Assembly (NCBI GenBank): GCA_007121115.1
Contig: SKMI01000286.1
Span: forward strand, 1-15,086
Origin: Paracoccaceae bacterium
Lineage (GTDB): Bacteria > Pseudomonadota > Alphaproteobacteria > Rhodobacterales > Rhodobacteraceae
Reading direction: 5' to 3'
DNA: 15,086 nt
A program made the translations under genes and the position numbers. The notes below the pieces were generated by a model that was given only the letters and a program-made list of their open reading frames with translations, had not been told where the DNA came from and searched no databases. Shown here piece after piece: positions 1 through 6,144 of the stretch. Every line of letters starts with the position of its first letter. Position 1 is the stretch's first letter.

Positions 1-4
1 AAAA

Positions 5-27
5 CGCCCCGCCGAATGGGCGGGGCG
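5..27 (-). terminator. Intrinsic terminator after the fasciclin gene
   Basis: A perfect 9-bp GC stem (5-13 with 19-27) encloses a 5-nt loop (14-18). Bases 1-4 read as a T run on the minus strand directly after the stem, and the window ends there, so the full length of the run is unseen. It lies 22 nt past the stop codon of the fasciclin gene and is oriented to end that transcript. Confidence 0.85.
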
Positions 28-49
28 CTGGATCAGACCGGAAGACCGA

Positions 50-529
50 TCACTCGGGCAGGATCACCGAGTCGATGACGTGGATCACGCCGTTGCTGGC
101 CTCGATATCTGCCTGGATCACGGTGGCGCCGTCCACGGTCACCGTGTCGCCCACGCCGATGGTCACGGACTGGCCATTCACGGTCTCGGCTTCCATGCCG
201 TCGGACAGATCGCCCGACATGACTGCGCCGGGGACCACGTGGTAGGTCAGGATCGCGGTCAGGGTGTCGATATCCTCGAGCAGCGCCTCGACCGTGCCTT
301 CGGGCAGGGCCGCGAAGGCGTCATCGGTCGGCGCGAAGACCGTGAACGGACCGTCGCTCTTGAGCGTGTCCACGAGGCCTGCGGCCTCGACCGCGGCGAC
401 CAGCGTGGTGAAGTTGCCGTCAGCCACGGCGATATCGACAATGTCATTGTCGTGCATGTCGGCGGACGCGGCCATGGGCAGTGCCATCAGAGCGGCGGCA
501 GTCGTGGCAAGAGCGGTTGTGCGAAGCAT
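50..529 (-). CDS. Secreted fasciclin (FAS1) domain protein
   Basis: This is a 159-residue exported protein made of one FAS1 domain. Residues 1-23 form a Sec signal peptide: a basic start, an Ala/Leu-rich core and a likely cut after MAASA. The domain fills the rest. Its first conserved block is around residues 61-76 (PFTVFAPTDDAFAALP), the central YHVVPG lies at 96-101, and the closing block NGVIHVIDSVILP ends the protein. FAS1 domains usually mediate adhesion or protein-protein contacts outside the membrane; no enzyme activity is implied. The start at 529 is chosen because a GGAGGAAG ribosome site lies just upstream and the signal peptide begins there. An in-frame ATG at 679 would add 50 non-conserved residues before the signal peptide. 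The gene stands apart from the pigment operon, with terminators on both sides, so it is probably a separate unit. A link with photosynthesis is only positional. Confidence 0.93.
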   Translation of the reverse strand: MLRTTALATTAAALMALPMAASADMHDNDIVDIAVADGNFTTLVAAVEAAGLVDTLKSDGPFTVFAPTDDAFAALPEGTVEALLEDIDTLTAILTYHVVPGAVMSGDLSDGMEAETVNGQSVTIGVGDTVTVDGATVIQADIEASNGVIHVIDSVILPE

Positions 530-584
530 GTCTTCCTCCGTTTCAAGTTTTGCGCAAGGTGATCCTGCGCGGTGACAACGAGCG

Positions 585-614
585 GAGATACGGAGGCTTT
601 TCGGCTTCGGATCG
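585..614 (-). promoter_or_regulatory. Candidate RpoE-like promoter of the fasciclin gene
   Basis: On the minus strand CGATCC (609-614) is followed after exactly 18 nt by TATCTC (585-590). The layout matches the element before cycA (TGATCC-N18-TATACC), apart from the first base of the -35 box and part of the -10 box. It would give a leader of about 50 nt before the start codon at 529. The match is by eye and a chance occurrence cannot be excluded. Confidence 0.35.
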
Positions 615-756
615 GCGCAAAAATGCTGTGAGCGGGTCTGGTCCGACGCCGCAGGCGCACTAAGCTGCGCGCGCTCCAAGATTCAACTGAAATACATGTT
701 ATCAATCCGGCGCGTGTTGCTTCGGATTTTCGCGCCCGTGATGGCCTGATGCCACG

Positions 757-785
757 AAAAAAGGGCCGGGTGACCCCGGCCCTTT
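757..785 (-). terminator. Intrinsic terminator closing the photosynthesis cluster after cycA
   Basis: An 8-bp GC stem (763-770 with 775-782, loop TGAC) extends by A-T pairs to 760 and 785. On the minus strand it runs straight into a run of six T (757-762). It begins 46 nt after the cycA stop codon. This is the only clear rho-independent terminator seen between bchB and the fasciclin gene, so it probably ends the long co-directional transcript. Confidence 0.88.
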
Positions 786-831
786 CGCGGCACGTGTGCC
801 GAATGGGTGTGTCGCAAGGCGCCCGCGCGGC

Positions 832-1302
832 TCAGCTGCCGCCTTCTTCGGCTTCCTCTTCGGCGTCGGTGGCACCGAACTGCGCCAGGAAAGCGACGAT
901 ATCCTGCGCCGTGCCTTCATCGCGCACGCGGAAGGACATCTGGCTGCGGGCGCGGCGGTCATCCAGCGTTTCGCGCAGGAACGAGACCGGGTCCAGCAGG
1001 TAGGGCACCATGTCCTCTTCGGACCAGACCAGCCCCTCTTCGCCGGCCTCGACCAGCGAGTTGCCGTAGCGGAAGCCATCCACCACGCCCGCCTGTCGGC
1101 CGACGATGCCGTAAAGGTTGGGCCCGGTGCGCACCTGCTGGCGTCCGGCCAGCACGTCGCCATCGTCGCTGACGACGTTGTGGCAGTTGGCGCACTGGCT
1201 TGCGAACGCGCTTTCGCCGGCGTCCGGGTCGCCAGCCACGGCGGGCAGGGCGAGCAGCGACAGGGCTGCGGCGGATGCGGCGATGTTGAACTTCGCTTTC
1301 AT
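832..1302 (-). CDS. cycA: Cytochrome c2, periplasmic electron donor to the reaction centre
   Basis: This is a 156-residue class I c-type cytochrome. Residues 1-23 are a signal peptide ending in AVA. The haem site CANCH is at 37-41, so Cys37 and Cys40 hold the haem covalently and His41 is one axial ligand. Met122 in SQMSFRVRD is the likely second ligand. The GRQQVRTGPNLYGIVGR stretch and the overall spacing match Rhodobacter cytochrome c2, which carries electrons from the bc1 complex to the photo-oxidised reaction centre and also serves respiration. The mature protein would be about 133 residues. The last dozen residues form an acidic tail rich in Glu that the R. sphaeroides protein, as I recall it, lacks. 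The ribosome site GGGAGGA lies about 9 nt before the ATG. The gene follows hemA by 68 nt and has its own candidate promoter there. Confidence 0.93.
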   Translation of the reverse strand: MKAKFNIAASAAALSLLALPAVAGDPDAGESAFASQCANCHNVVSDDGDVLAGRQQVRTGPNLYGIVGRQAGVVDGFRYGNSLVEAGEEGLVWSEEDMVPYLLDPVSFLRETLDDRRARSQMSFRVRDEGTAQDIVAFLAQFGATDAEEEAEEGGS

Positions 1303-1339
1303 GTGTCGGGGTCCTCCCGGTTACTTGTGTTCGGCTTTA

Positions 1340-1369
1340 GGTATACGCGCGTACACGCGCGATGGATCA
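1340..1369 (-). promoter_or_regulatory. Candidate RpoE (sigma-E type) promoter of cycA
   Basis: On the minus strand TGATCC (1364-1369) and TATACC (1340-1345) are separated by exactly 18 nt. TGATCC is the signature -35 box of R. sphaeroides RpoE, the singlet-oxygen ECF sigma factor, and one of the R. sphaeroides cycA promoters is known to be RpoE-dependent. Transcription would start near 1333, leaving a leader of about 30 nt with a good ribosome site. The spacer is an alternating purine/pyrimidine tract. The assignment rests on motif and gene identity only. Confidence 0.55.
1341..1361. repeat. Alternating purine/pyrimidine tract with imperfect palindrome
   Basis: All 21 bases alternate purine and pyrimidine, mostly CG and CA/TG steps, which is the composition that favours left-handed Z-DNA. 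Bases 1341-1356 (GTATACGCGCGTACAC) also form a near-perfect inverted repeat centred on TACGCGCGTA. It occupies the spacer and -10 area of the candidate cycA promoter, so it could be an operator or a supercoiling-sensitive element. Confidence 0.5.
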
Positions 1370-1370
1370 C

Positions 1371-2582
1371 TCAGGCGACAGCATGGGCGACGGCGCATTG
1401 CTTCCACAGCGCCGCCAATGCCGACACCAGATGATCTATATCGGCGTCCGAATGCAAGGGGCCAGGTGTGATCCGCAATCGTTCGGTACCTTTTGCCACA
1501 GTGGGGTAGTTGATGGGCTGCACGTAGATGCCCCAGTCTTCCATCAGGATGTCCGAGATCATGCGGCATTTCACCGGATCGCCGATCATCACCGGGATGA
1601 TGTGGCTGTCGTTGGCCATATGCGGGATGCCGTGGGCATCGAGCCGCGCGCGCAGTTTCGCCACCCGGTCGCGCTGGGCGGCGCGTTCGAAGGGCGAGTC
1701 CTTCAGGTGCCGGATGCTGGCCGTTGCCGCCGCCGCCACCGCTGGGGGCAGGGCGGTGGTAAAGATGAACCCGCTGGCAAAGGAGCGGATGAAATCGCAA
1801 AGCGCCTCGGACCCGGTGATGTAGCCGCCCATGACGCCATAGGCCTTGCCCAGTGTGCCCTCGATCAGGTCAATCCGGTCGGCCAGCCCGCGTTCCTCGG
1901 ACACACCGCCGCCGCGGGGCCCGTACATCCCCACCGCGTGCACCTCGTCCAGGTAGGTCATGGCGCCATGGGCTTCGGCAACCTCGACGATTTCGCGCAT
2001 GGGGCAGATATCGCCGTCCATGGAATAGACGGATTCGAAGGCCACGATCTTCGGCCGGTCGCCCACGGCTTTCAGCTTGCGGTCCAGATCGCGCCAGTCG
2101 TTGTGCTTCCAGATCACCTTGTCGGCGCGGGAATGGCGGATGCCTTCGATCATCGAGGCATGGTTCTTCTCGTCCGACAGCATGACGGCGTTTGGTATCT
2201 TCGCGCCCAGCGTGCTGAGCGCGGCCCAGTTCGACACATAGCCGGAGGTGAACAGCAGCGCCGCGTCCTTGCCGTGCAACTCGGCCAGCTCATGCTCCAG
2301 CACCCTGTGCAGGTGGTTGTTGCCCGAGATGTTGCGCGTGCCGCCCGCCCCGGTGCCGCAGGCCTGCACCGCGTCCGCCATGGCGTGGACCACATTGGTG
2401 TGATGCCCCATGCCAAGGTAGTCGTTCGAACACCAGACCGTGACCTCCTGCACCTCGCCGTTGTGATGGCGGCGGACCTTGGGGAAGGCGCCGCACTGGC
2501 GTTCGACCTCGGCGAAGATGCGGTAATTACCTTCGTCCTTGAGCTGGGCGAGCGCAGAGCGGAAATGAGAATCGAAGTCCAT
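1371..2582 (-). CDS. hemA: 5-aminolevulinate synthase
   Basis: This 403-residue PLP enzyme condenses glycine with succinyl-CoA to make 5-aminolevulinate, the first step of the C4 tetrapyrrole pathway found in alphaproteobacteria. It is full length and resembles R. capsulatus HemA throughout. Diagnostic pieces are WCSNDYLGMG near 50-59, GAGGTRNISGNNHLH at 78-92, the PLP-binding LDEVHAVGMYG at 211-221, and EGTLGKAYGVMGGY at 241-254, whose Lys246 should form the Schiff base. The ribosome site GAGGGG sits 8 nt before the ATG and only 16 nt separate it from puhE, so the two are surely co-transcribed. Placing the entry enzyme inside the photosynthesis cluster ties precursor supply to pigment demand. 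A second ALAS gene (hemT type) or another housekeeping copy elsewhere in the genome is possible. Confidence 0.96.
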   Translation of the reverse strand: MDFDSHFRSALAQLKDEGNYRIFAEVERQCGAFPKVRRHHNGEVQEVTVWCSNDYLGMGHHTNVVHAMADAVQACGTGAGGTRNISGNNHLHRVLEHELAELHGKDAALLFTSGYVSNWAALSTLGAKIPNAVMLSDEKNHASMIEGIRHSRADKVIWKHNDWRDLDRKLKAVGDRPKIVAFESVYSMDGDICPMREIVEVAEAHGAMTYLDEVHAVGMYGPRGGGVSEERGLADRIDLIEGTLGKAYGVMGGYITGSEALCDFIRSFASGFIFTTALPPAVAAAATASIRHLKDSPFERAAQRDRVAKLRARLDAHGIPHMANDSHIIPVMIGDPVKCRMISDILMEDWGIYVQPINYPTVAKGTERLRITPGPLHSDADIDHLVSALAALWKQCAVAHAVA

Positions 2583-2598
2583 TTTGGGATCCCCTCGG

Positions 2599-3399
2599 TC
2601 AGGTCTTGTGCTTGTTGGTTGCCGGCGCCGGGATCATCCAGCGCCAGAGCTTGTCGTCACGGACACGCCACACCATGAACCAGTGCTCCAGCAGCGCCAG
2701 CGCGCTGAGCATGGACAGAAGCGTGAAGCCGATGATGGCGCCGTCGTCGGCGGCCTGATGCGCCCGCCACAGGCGCTCCAGAAAACAGCCGACCGCCAGC
2801 GCCAGCAGCGTCACCGACAGCGGGAAGAACCCGCTGACCGGGCCCTGGCGGAAGTAGCTGGACAGATGCGCCAGCGGTTTGGGCAGAAAGTCGGTGTTGA
2901 TGCGCGGCACGCCTAGGAACAGGTTCAGCTTGGCCGAGACGCGCGCCCCGAACAGCAGCGCAAAGGTCCAGAGTGCGAAGGCGTTTTCGGCGCCGAATGA
3001 CGCCACGGCCAGCGCCAGCAGGATCGCCGCCAGCAGGAGTTCATGCCAGGCCACCGTGCCGAAGGCGGACCAGAAGCGCGCCTCGGGCGCCAGCCCCGGC
3101 GCGCAGGGCCGGGTGTTCGGTCCGGTGATGACGCCCGACAAAAAGGCCAGTTCCACCCAGCCCCAGAGCGCCAGTGCCGACAGAAACGCGAACCACACCC
3201 CTTGCGGGCTGGGGTCCATCAGCGTGGCATTCACCCCCAGCACCCCGGCGGCGAACAGCGGCAGCGACAGAATCACCGACCACACATGGCTGCCCGGCCC
3301 GGCGCGGTCGGCGCTGTGCACCCGCCACAGCAGCACGCCCGTGGCGAACCACCACAGGAACAGGGCCACAAGCGCCGCGATGAGGGGGGTTTCGAACAT
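2599..3399 (-). CDS. puhE: PuhE-type photosynthetic complex assembly membrane protein
   Basis: This is a 266-residue integral membrane protein. I see about seven hydrophobic segments, near residues 5-25, 40-62, 68-92, 117-136, 138-152, 190-212 and 224-246. The stretch RVSAKLNLFLGVPRIN followed by DFLPKPLAHLSSYF, and the gene position between acsF and hemA, are typical of the PuhE family. PuhE is known from R. capsulatus, where its loss alters formation of the reaction centre and antenna; its molecular action is not established. The start at 3399 is supported by a GGAG site about 6 nt upstream and by the first membrane segment beginning at once. It follows acsF after 67 nt that contain a strong hairpin, and it precedes hemA by 16 nt. 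Confidence 0.9.
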   Translation of the reverse strand: MFETPLIAALVALFLWWFATGVLLWRVHSADRAGPGSHVWSVILSLPLFAAGVLGVNATLMDPSPQGVWFAFLSALALWGWVELAFLSGVITGPNTRPCAPGLAPEARFWSAFGTVAWHELLLAAILLALAVASFGAENAFALWTFALLFGARVSAKLNLFLGVPRINTDFLPKPLAHLSSYFRQGPVSGFFPLSVTLLALAVGCFLERLWRAHQAADDGAIIGFTLLSMLSALALLEHWFMVWRVRDDKLWRWMIPAPATNKHKT

Positions 3400-3427
3400 G
3401 CTGGCTCCGTCTTGCGTGGCGCGCGGT

Positions 3428-3456
3428 GGGCGGGCCCGGGCTGTCCCGGCCCGCCC
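3428..3456 (-). promoter_or_regulatory. Strong GC hairpin between acsF and puhE
   Basis: Left arm 3428-3440 and right arm 3445-3456 pair over 12 bp with one bulged C and a 4-nt loop (CTGT). It starts about 10 nt after the acsF stop codon. There is no T run after it on the minus strand, so a full terminator is unlikely. A role in mRNA processing, stability or partial attenuation between acsF and puhE-hemA is more plausible. Confidence 0.55.
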
Positions 3457-3466
3457 GTGTCATGGG

Positions 3467-4594
3467 TCAGTAGGCCGGTTCCAGCCGCACCGAAGCGGGC
3501 GGCGTGCTCTTCTTGACCGGCAGGAAGTAAAGACGCGCGAACCCCATCCCGGCGCGGGCCATGCCGCCCCAGCGCTTCAGGGTGCCGCCGACACCGCCCG
3601 CGCGGGTGCCGGCTTCGACATCCTTGTAGGCGGCTTCGATCTTCTTGAGCGTCGGCAGCCAGGCGGGGTGGTCGATGTCCAGTTCCACCGGGAACACCTG
3701 CCGCGCGATCTCGGACGTCTTGCGGAACACCTCCTGGTCATACCAGTCGATGTCCACGCCCAGCGCCTTGTGGAACTCCGGCCGCGCGTGATCGCGCACA
3801 TACATCGTTGCGTAGACGGCGGTCAGGAAGAAGCGGATCCAAAGCTTGTTGACGAAGCTTTCGGTCAGCTTGGGGTCGGTGCGCATCAGCAGCGCAAAGG
3901 CCTCGCCGTGGCTGAACTCGTCATTACACCATTCGCGGAACCACTTGAAGATCGGGTGGAACCGCTTGTCGGGGTTCGCTTCCAGGTGGCGGTAGATGGT
4001 GATGTAGCGGGCGTAGCCGATCTTTTCGCTGAGGTAGGTGGCATAGTAGATGAACTTCGGCCGGAAATAGGTGTATTTCTTGGCCTTGGTCAGGAACCCG
4101 AGGTTCACGGCCACGCCCGCCTCGCGCAGCGCGTCGTTGATGAAACCGGCGTGCCGGGCCTCGTCGCGGGCCATGTAGTTGAACAGCTCGCAGATGTCGG
4201 GGTTGTTGCCGCGCCGCTTCATCTCCTTGTAGAGCACGCAGCCCGAGAATTCGGCGGTGCAGGAGGACACCAGGAAGTCGATGAACTCGGCCTTGAGCGC
4301 GGGGTCCATGTTGTCCCAGTCGACCTGATCCCAGTCGGCGTTCTTCTTGAAATGGCCCTTGTTGGGGTCCGATTTCATCTGCGCGATCAGCGCGTCCCAG
4401 TCCTCGCGCACCGGGGTCACGTCGATCCGGTCCAGCTCGTCGAAGTCGGTGGTATAGAAGCGCGGGTTCAGCAGGGTGGATTCCTGCGCCATGGCGTTGG
4501 TGTCGAACCGGTCCGCGATCTCGGCGTGCAGCTCGTCATGGGCGCTTTCGGGGGCGCTGTCGGCTTCTGCGGGTTTGGCGGGCTGCATGTTCAT
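3467..4594 (-). CDS. acsF: Aerobic Mg-protoporphyrin IX monomethyl ester cyclase
   Basis: This 375-residue diiron oxidase forms the isocyclic fifth ring of bacteriochlorophyll using O2, turning Mg-protoporphyrin monomethyl ester into divinyl protochlorophyllide. Iron-binding carboxylates and histidines are visible in AEFSG (Glu115), RDEARHAGF (Glu145, His148) and NDEFSHGEAF (Glu226, His229), the layout of the ferritin-like AcsF/CHL27 family. The start at 4594 is chosen because an AGGAGG site at 4602-4607 lies 7 nt upstream; the next Met at 4588 is too far and the upstream in-frame Met at 4645 lies inside the previous gene. The ATG overlaps the stop of the preceding ORF as ATGA, so translation is probably coupled. 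Its presence shows that this organism can make pigment in air. An oxygen-independent BchE may also exist elsewhere. Confidence 0.95.
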   Translation of the reverse strand: MNMQPAKPAEADSAPESAHDELHAEIADRFDTNAMAQESTLLNPRFYTTDFDELDRIDVTPVREDWDALIAQMKSDPNKGHFKKNADWDQVDWDNMDPALKAEFIDFLVSSCTAEFSGCVLYKEMKRRGNNPDICELFNYMARDEARHAGFINDALREAGVAVNLGFLTKAKKYTYFRPKFIYYATYLSEKIGYARYITIYRHLEANPDKRFHPIFKWFREWCNDEFSHGEAFALLMRTDPKLTESFVNKLWIRFFLTAVYATMYVRDHARPEFHKALGVDIDWYDQEVFRKTSEIARQVFPVELDIDHPAWLPTLKKIEAAYKDVEAGTRAGGVGGTLKRWGGMARAGMGFARLYFLPVKKSTPPASVRLEPAY

Positions 4595-4905
4595 GCCGCG
4601 GCCTCCTGGTCGAGCGTCATCTCCTCGGAGAAGGAGAATTCGCACAGTTCAATGAATTCGAAATCGCCGGTCATGCGGGTCCACTGGCGTTCCAGCCAGG
4701 TGGCGCGCGTGATGGTGGCGATCCGGTCCTCGACGATCACCTCGCCCCAGCCTGCCAGCACCGGCGGGCCCTGGACCTGAACCTCGTCGCCCGGATGGAC
4801 GACCGAGCCGTCATTGAACCGCACATGAGCGTGCAGGCTTTCGAACCGGTGGCTGACTTCCACAGTGCAGGGCACCTGTTCGACCTTTCTGGTAAAGAGT
4901 GACAT
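4591..4905 (-). CDS. Small protein of unknown function between puhC and acsF
   Basis: This is a soluble 104-residue protein with no signal peptide and no membrane segment. I do not recognise the family. The middle (residues about 25-70) alternates hydrophobic residues with glycines, for instance FNDGSVVHPGDEVQVQG, which suggests a small beta-barrel. The C-terminal part is acidic and aromatic (FEFIELCEFSF). A small ORF is commonly found here between puhC and acsF in purple bacteria, so a role in assembly or in helping the cyclase is reasonable but inferred. The start at 4905 is preferred because the GGA of AAAGGGA lies 6 nt upstream; the ATG at 4911 abuts that site. The stop overlaps the acsF ATG by 4 nt. 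An auxiliary or electron-transfer-related role for AcsF is possible but no cofactor motif is visible. Confidence 0.82.
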   Translation of the reverse strand: MSLFTRKVEQVPCTVEVSHRFESLHAHVRFNDGSVVHPGDEVQVQGPPVLAGWGEVIVEDRIATITRATWLERQWTRMTGDFEFIELCEFSFSEEMTLDQEAAA

Positions 4906-4950
4906 TTTCATTCCCTTTGGTTTTTGTTTTCGTCGGTGCGTGCCGTCTGG

Positions 4951-5436
4951 TTACGGCATCTGTTGCAGCAGCCGTTCGAACGCGGCCTGGTTGTCCTGGC
5001 CGAACTGGGTCAGTTCGACGCGGTATTCGGTCAGCGGGTCGATGGCGGCCAGCCTCCCGTTTTCGAATTGCACGATCTGCAGCGGCAGGGCCGGGTCGAT
5101 CCCGTGGCGCCGCCGCATGGTCATCAGACCGTTTTCGATCACGGTAACAAAACCACCGTGCGCCATGTCGGCAAGCATGTTGCCGTTGGCATCGTAGACG
5201 GAAACCGCCTGCGCATCATGGCCGACCAGGCTGATGGTCCACTCCTGCACCACCGGCGCGTCGGGCGGAATGGCCACACGTTCGCGGTCGGTCACCACGG
5301 CGAAGGTCACCAGCGCCAGCGAGACGAAAGCCAGCGCGAACATGGCGCGCACCAGCGCGATCGGCACCATGTCGTTGCGGTCCTCGCGCTTGAAGGCGGG
5401 CTTGAACGGGGTCTGGGTGTTGGGATCGGAGGTCAT
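4951..5436 (-). CDS. puhC: PuhC photosynthetic complex assembly protein
   Basis: This is a 161-residue protein, almost the same length as R. capsulatus PuhC (162). A polar cytoplasmic N-terminus of about 27 residues precedes one membrane helix (about 28-49), and the remaining 110 residues form a periplasmic domain that includes YDANGNMLADM and TVIENGLMTMRRRHG. PuhC is known to help organise the core reaction centre/LH1 complex and the membrane, with no enzyme activity assigned. The start at 5436 is supported by a GAGGAA site about 8 nt upstream that overlaps the end of puhB; only 11 nt separate the two genes. It is followed after a short gap by the small ORF ahead of acsF. Confidence 0.92.
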   Translation of the reverse strand: MTSDPNTQTPFKPAFKREDRNDMVPIALVRAMFALAFVSLALVTFAVVTDRERVAIPPDAPVVQEWTISLVGHDAQAVSVYDANGNMLADMAHGGFVTVIENGLMTMRRRHGIDPALPLQIVQFENGRLAAIDPLTEYRVELTQFGQDNQAAFERLLQQMP

Positions 5437-5447
5437 GGCGGGGTTCC

Positions 5448-6101
5448 TCACTCGGCGGCGACCAGCCCGCCCGTGGGGGCAGGGGTGCGGGTGGGTGCGC
5501 GGCGTTCGATGACGGGTTCGCTGATGCGGGCCTCGGCGGCCTCGGACAGCAGGCGGGCGACCTCTTCGGCCTCGGGGACGCAGCGCAGCGCGGGCTTGGT
5601 CACGCGGACATGGCCCGGGCGGCAATGCGGCCAGAGGATGAGGTAGGAGAACTTGGTCTCGCCCAGCGTTTCCAGCGCAATGGTCCCGGTGCCGCCCTTC
5701 CGCAGGTCCAGATCGGCGTTGGCGATCTGCCGGAAGGGCAGGTTCAGCGTCACCGTGAGCGCCGCGCCAATGCGCATGGCCACCCGCGCGGTAGTGATGG
5801 TGTAGACCGTGGTCCGGGCCGAGACCCAGGCCAGCGCCAGGATCACCGCCACCGCGGCCAGCCACAGCCCGGCATAGGGCACGGCCAGCGCCACCGCTCC
5901 GGCGAAGCCCGCTTCCATCGCCCCGACCGAGGCCCGCCAGGCGACGATCACCACGAAGTAGCCGGTGATCCAGTTGATCTTGTAGGCCTCGCGCGCCAGG
6001 GCCCATGTGTCGGGCCGGCCCTGCCACAGGACGCGCTCGTGTGCCGGGGGCCGCTCGGGCAGCCCCTCGACGGGTTCAAAGGCAAAATCATCGTGTGACA
6101 T
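5448..6101 (-). CDS. puhB: PuhB reaction centre assembly protein
   Basis: This 217-residue membrane protein is close to R. capsulatus PuhB (214). A short polar N-terminus with RVLWQGRPD (about 23-31) leads into hydrophobic segments at about 44-60 and 66-98. The C-terminal half, about residues 95-185, has the TVYTITTARVAMRIG and LPFRQIANADL signatures of bacterial PH-like domains, and an Ala/Pro/Thr-rich tail closes the protein. PuhB is known to be needed for efficient reaction centre assembly and to self-associate; it is not part of the finished complex. The gene follows puhA after 43 nt with a modest AAGGGA site, and runs into puhC with an 11-nt gap. Confidence 0.93.
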   Translation of the reverse strand: MSHDDFAFEPVEGLPERPPAHERVLWQGRPDTWALAREAYKINWITGYFVVIVAWRASVGAMEAGFAGAVALAVPYAGLWLAAVAVILALAWVSARTTVYTITTARVAMRIGAALTVTLNLPFRQIANADLDLRKGGTGTIALETLGETKFSYLILWPHCRPGHVRVTKPALRCVPEAEEVARLLSEAAEARISEPVIERRAPTRTPAPTGGLVAAE

Positions 6102-6144
6102 GGTCCGGTTCCCTTATTGTTTTGTTTGGTCGCGTCCGCGCCGG

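Larger units (their letters stand above)
530..831. other. Intergenic region between cycA and the fasciclin gene
   Basis: This 302-nt gap has no supportable gene. Bases 757-785 hold the terminator of the photosynthesis cluster. Bases about 585-614 hold a candidate promoter for the fasciclin gene. Bases 681-706 are a clearly AT-rich patch in an otherwise GC-rich window and could contain an alternative sigma-70 promoter or activator site, but I could not match it to a known palindrome. The stretch 786-831 is unremarkable cycA trailer. Confidence 0.7.

Noticed and set aside
681..706. AT-rich patch with ATTCAAC and TTATCAAT considered as an FnrL-type site
   Set aside because: The halves do not form the TTGAT-N4-ATCAA palindrome; the spacing and several bases are wrong. 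Noted only as an AT-rich region.
1303..1370. Search for a PpsR/CrtJ site (TGT-N12-ACA) before cycA
   Set aside because: No TGT had ACA at the right distance. Pigment operon control by PpsR, if present, probably acts upstream of this window.
1362..4780. Long plus-strand open frames opposite hemA, puhE and acsF (for example 1362-2678 and 2879-4780)
   Set aside because: They lie antisense to well-recognised genes, give His/Arg/Gly-rich low-quality translations with no known domain, and are expected from high GC content with few stop codons.
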